Positions 60,846 through 64,000 of a stretch of DNA of 64,000 nt are shown here, in pieces. The notes beneath the pieces are model-generated. The model saw only the letters and a program-made list of their open reading frames with translations, did no database searches and was not told the DNA's origin. The DNA is taken from contig JAMZAV010000103.1 in NCBI GenBank assembly GCA_024449915.1, forward strand, positions 558,001-622,000. Reading direction: 5' to 3'. The DNA is from Sweltsa coloradensis. Lineage: Eukaryota; Arthropoda; Insecta; Plecoptera; Chloroperlidae. Positions within the stretch are counted from its first letter, which is position 1; the number at the start of each line of letters is the position of its first letter. A program made the translations under genes and the position numbers.

Positions 60846-61591
60846 TACCAAAATTTAAATATGTATCTTTAGAGCGTTGCGGCGTACTGAGAACCTTCAA
60901 TAGATGTTTTTACAAAACAAAAATTAAACATAAACAATATCACTACCACATCGTGCATTTCTTTTAGGACTTCAAAATTAAAAAGAATGTCTTTTTTTCC
61001 CTCATTTTCATTACGGAATACATAAAAAAGTCTGGGCCTGGTGAAGAATTTTGCACAGAGCATGGCTGTAATAGTAAAAAGTCGAGGAAATAGAAAAGTC
61101 CATCTCGCAAAACATCAGCTAGAATGGGAAGGAAGTTATTTACTCCCCGAAACTAAAGGCTATAGCTTTTGGCAATCGTGGTCGGGGACCTTTCACCCTT
61201 TCCTTGACGGCCTCTCCGGACGACGACGACGACGACGACGACCATAACATGAAACGATGACATCCATAGGGCGATGACGACGCGACGTGAGAACCCCCTT
61301 CTTTCTTCCACCAAACGTGGCTGGTTATGACCAGCATGGACTTTCCTCCTAGGCTAGAGTGGCGCCCTTAGACCTAGCGGTTGGACGAGCCCTTAATCCA
61401 ATTAAAATAGTAAAAAAAAACAAAAAAAACGTATTATGGCTTTTGGTCTGCAAGGATCGGGTAGCATATAACACCGATTTGCAAATGTCTTCAAAATTTC
61501 CCTGGAAATCAAAATCCAACACACAGGGTTATAATCTCTAAAGCAGATCTGCACCTCCATGCACTGCACAAGGCTAGGCTGGCCACGAGCA
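60241..61591 (-). pseudogene. Kazal gene copy K4, broken exon 2 with intact last exon
   Basis: Exon 2 remnant: 61591-61434. It aligns with K3 exon 2 (shared LVASLALCS start and LPDPCRP end) but has a net 7-base loss near Cys1-Cys2, an insertion after Cys3 giving a stop, and a deletion that destroys the GT donor. The acceptor (TTTGCAG) survives. The last exon (60290-60241) is intact: acceptor TTACAG, phase 1, YSFKSGGVC and stop. No signal-peptide exon is seen up to 64 kb. It is a pseudogene of K3 ancestry, unless an unseen exon 2 uses the intact last exon. Confidence 0.75.
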
Positions 61592-61654
61592 CTGCAAAAC
61601 AAAAAAAAAAATAAAAAGATAATGAGTGACCTGTTCAGTTAATTATACGATAAT
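61592..61654. repeat. Single minisatellite unit beside K4
   Basis: GAGTGACCTGTTCAGTTAATTA matches the K3 intron 1 units at the corresponding position. Confidence 0.5.
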
Positions 61655-62281
61655 CAGTGGTCGAATTGAGGGGTATACGGGGAGATGCCATCGATCAAAA
61701 GTAATATTAACTTAGCCATCCACCCAAAATGAAATACTTATGTTGTAGTTACCATCCTCCCAAAGAGAAAAAAACATTCTAGGTTTGCCACTGTTTTAGA
61801 AATCAGATAATATGCAACCTTGATATTTTTTTGTGATCTACAATGCATGAAAAATTTGGGGCATGGAATGTCTGAACACTACTGCAGTCTGTAATATAGT
61901 ATTATTTAAACCCATGGCCCACATTACTATCAATAATTACACAAATAAGCCCACACGTAATTAATATTTATTATTTTCATCTAATATGTTTAATGTGGGT
62001 AGAAAAAACAAATATAATAACAAAACACTTATAAGGGCAGCTTCGAACACTAAATCGCACAAAAAATAGTTTAACAAATAATTTAATTATGAAGAGGGGT
62101 AGGCTTTGTTCTTTGAAAAGTATATTTAATATTTAAAAGAAATATTACTTGCGAATTGCGACAGTTTTTTCGATAGTTAATGTATCGTCATTCCTCCCTC
62201 CACATCCAGAGCTGAGGTGTATGTTAATACTTGAAATGAACCCAAATCGACCCATAGAAGATTTTTCCAATTCGACCACTG
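61655..62281. mobile_element. hAT-like MITE with CAGTGGTCGAATTG termini
   Basis: The left end CAGTGGTCGAATTG is perfectly inverted at the right (CAATTCGACCACTG). Flanks ACGATAAT (61647-61654) and ACGATGAT (62282-62289) agree at 7 of 8 bases, as expected for an old 8-bp hAT duplication. No ORF. Confidence 0.82.
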
Positions 62282-62799
62282 ACGATGATGTGTGTGACAT
62301 GTGAAAATGTTTGAATATTGAGAAGCAATTAATTTTAATTAGACGAGGGAGTAGAGCGACTGAGAATCTCCATTCAACTCAAAAAATGCTCGCTGAAAAA
62401 GATTGCACTGAAAATTATGAACAGACAACCGGTACGAGTTTTCTGAGAACTGCTAACAAAATCAGCTAGATCCATTGCGATTTTAAAACCCACAAGAAAT
62501 AATAAAATTAAAAAGAAAAATTGAAAAATTGAAAAATTATTTTTAACAACAATGGTTTTGTTTTTGAAAAAATATGTTATGTTTGTTATTTGCCAAGCTG
62601 TGAAAATGCAGTGGGCCAAGGCGTATCGAATCTTACACGCTCAAGGTACCCCAATTTTTAGAGCTAGGAGATTGAATAAACCTTGCAATTTTTTACACGA
62701 TTTCGTACTGGCTTTTGTTTTCCATAGTATTGTCACACATAGACTACACTGCGTTGTAAGCATTTTAAAAAAATGTTTAATAATTTTAAAAAAAACAAT
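62282..62799. other. AT-rich non-coding
   Basis: No gene is recognised. I looked here for a K4 exon 1 and found none. Confidence 0.4.
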
Positions 62800-62892
62800 C
62801 CAGAAAATTACAAAATCTTTCCCGACCAGGGGATTGAACCCATTCTCCCACATTTCTGGTAAAAGGGCGCCTTTGATAACTAGACTATAGGA
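62800..62892 (-). repeat. SINE-1, decayed copy
   Basis: CCAGAAAATTACAAAATCTTTCCCGACC and GATTGAACCCATTCTCCCAC with CTAGACTATAGG match, inverted, the head and body of the 9.4 kb copy. Confidence 0.6.
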
Positions 62893-63176
62893 AAACGCCG
62901 AAATCGTTTTTAGACGAGTGAGCTAGTCCATGTGTTAAGTACCCGGGAACATTTGCATTTAAGTTTGATATTTATATTTTGGGTAAATAATAGGGTTTTA
63001 AGTTTCGTTGGTATACGGGCGCGTCAACTGTAAGGACATAAGGCGCCACTGTAGCCTATGATAGGCTAGGGAGGCCTTAGGTAGGAGCAAGAAAGGGAAT
63101 GTTACCGGGTACTCAACCCATGGCTCACTCAATCGTTTGCAACGACTTTGGCGTTTCCTAGTTTAGTACCACATAA

Positions 63177-63232
63177 CTGAAGAAATGGGCCGAGAGGAAA
63201 GGCCCCTCGAAACACGGGGACGTGCCAATGTG
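63177..63232 (+). other. CTGAAGA-hairpin-CGAAAC motif
   Basis: CTGAAGA, then GGGCC/GGCCC arms, then CTCGAAAC followed by CACG-GGGA-CGTG. The arrangement is hammerhead-like, but three bases intervene before GAAA and the cleavage dinucleotide is CC. Confidence 0.3.
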
Positions 63233-63309
63233 TAGTTTTACAATCTAAACAGTATGGTTAACATAACTGACAATATTTCAAAAAGTTATATGGTACCAGA
63301 AATCAATTC

Positions 63310-64000
63310 ATTTTTCTCAATTCAAAAAATTTTTTGAAATAGCATTATTTTTAGAGATAATATTTTGAATGTAATAAGCTAACTATAAATCAAGAATAAA
63401 ATTGAGATGTTTTTTTTTTTATAAAAATAAATAAAAAAAGACCCCCTTTTTTTTGTTATTATTTATTTATTTAAATTTATTTTATTTAAACGCCCCTATC
63501 CTATTAAATTTTTTAAAAAAACAAAATTTCCCACGAAGGAGGAAAAACAAAATTTAAATGAAATGAAATTTTTTTTTTATTACAAGACAGTAATTTTTGG
63601 AAACAACAAAAAAGGGAAAAGCATTTAAAATTTTATTTATTTATTTTTCCCCAAAAAACTTTTTACAAAAAAACCTGTGGGAAATAAAAGTTATAAAAAA
63701 ATAATTTCCCAAAAGAGCGATGGGGACAGAAAGTTTTTTTTAGGGGTTTTTTTTCCTTGATTTTTTAAATTGGGATGATTTTTTTTGGGTGGAATTTACA
63801 CCTTTATGGACATTTTTTAGGGGGCGTTTTTATAATTATTGTAGCCCCAAAGGGCCCCTTCGCTCCGAGGGGGCCAAAAAAAATACAAAAAAAATTTTAA
63901 AATAAAAAAAAAATTAAGTAGGCCCACTCTTTTTGGAGATACCTTAGAACCTAGCCCTTCACCATGTGGGGGGGTTTTCAAGGCGTTTTTAAAGGGGGAA
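63310..64000. other. Homopolymer-inflated sequence, probable assembly artefact
   Basis: Nearly every run of A, T, G or C is lengthened (AAAAAA, TTTTTTTTT, CCCC, GGGGG), while recognisable fragments such as TTATTTATTTATTTAA...CCTATCCTATTAAA resemble the LINE-tail-like piece at 43035-43110. No coding or RNA feature can be trusted here. Confidence 0.5.

Noticed and set aside
1..64000. CRISPR arrays, operons, bacterial origin
   Set aside because: Introns, SINEs, LINEs and poly(A) signals show a eukaryotic nuclear genome; the direct repeats lack regular spacers.

Overview
The window is strongly AT-rich, intron-containing animal DNA. Two protein families point to an arthropod, most likely an insect: an intronless proneural bHLH gene whose bHLH reads like insect Atonal, and small secreted Kazal inhibitors with the vasotab-like cysteine spacing known from insects. 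The abundance of TAGGCCTA-type motifs, tRNA-derived SINEs, MITEs and a jockey/CR1-like LINE would fit a large hemimetabolous insect genome such as a hemipteran, but this order-level guess is weak.

Layout. 1-5.8 kb is non-coding with SINE pieces and a trinucleotide microsatellite; a possible 25-codon first exon sits at 5.68 kb. The atonal-like gene occupies 6036-6878 on the minus strand, with a TATA box near 7.18 kb and a GC-rich 5' flank. From about 8 to 42 kb I find no convincing gene. That stretch holds four repeat classes: four copies of a Helitron/Helentron-like family (A, with copies also in the 58 kb region), two copies of a second family with the same end structure (B), a 4.9-kb foldback element with nested insertions, and many SINEs and MITEs.

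42.6-61.6 kb is a tandem minus-strand cluster of Kazal genes. Three are intact three-exon genes (K1 at 42.7-45.4, K2 at 47.9-49.6, K3 at 51.1-58.1 kb) and one is a decayed copy (K4, 60.2-61.6 kb). All have the same plan: a short signal-peptide exon, a phase-1 intron, an exon with five cysteines, another phase-1 intron, and a last exon carrying the sixth cysteine. Intron 2 of K3 is filled by a nearly complete but frameshifted LINE (51.8-55.7 kb), an A-like fragment and a full SINE. K3 and K4 share 3' UTR and downstream sequence, so they come from a segmental tandem duplication.

Functionally, the atonal gene should specify sensory-organ or photoreceptor precursors, and the Kazal genes should encode small extracellular serine-protease inhibitors. 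Nothing links the two beyond proximity. Two stretches (about 34.85-35.25 kb and 63.35-64.0 kb) are so rich in homopolymer runs that I suspect sequencing or gap-filling error.
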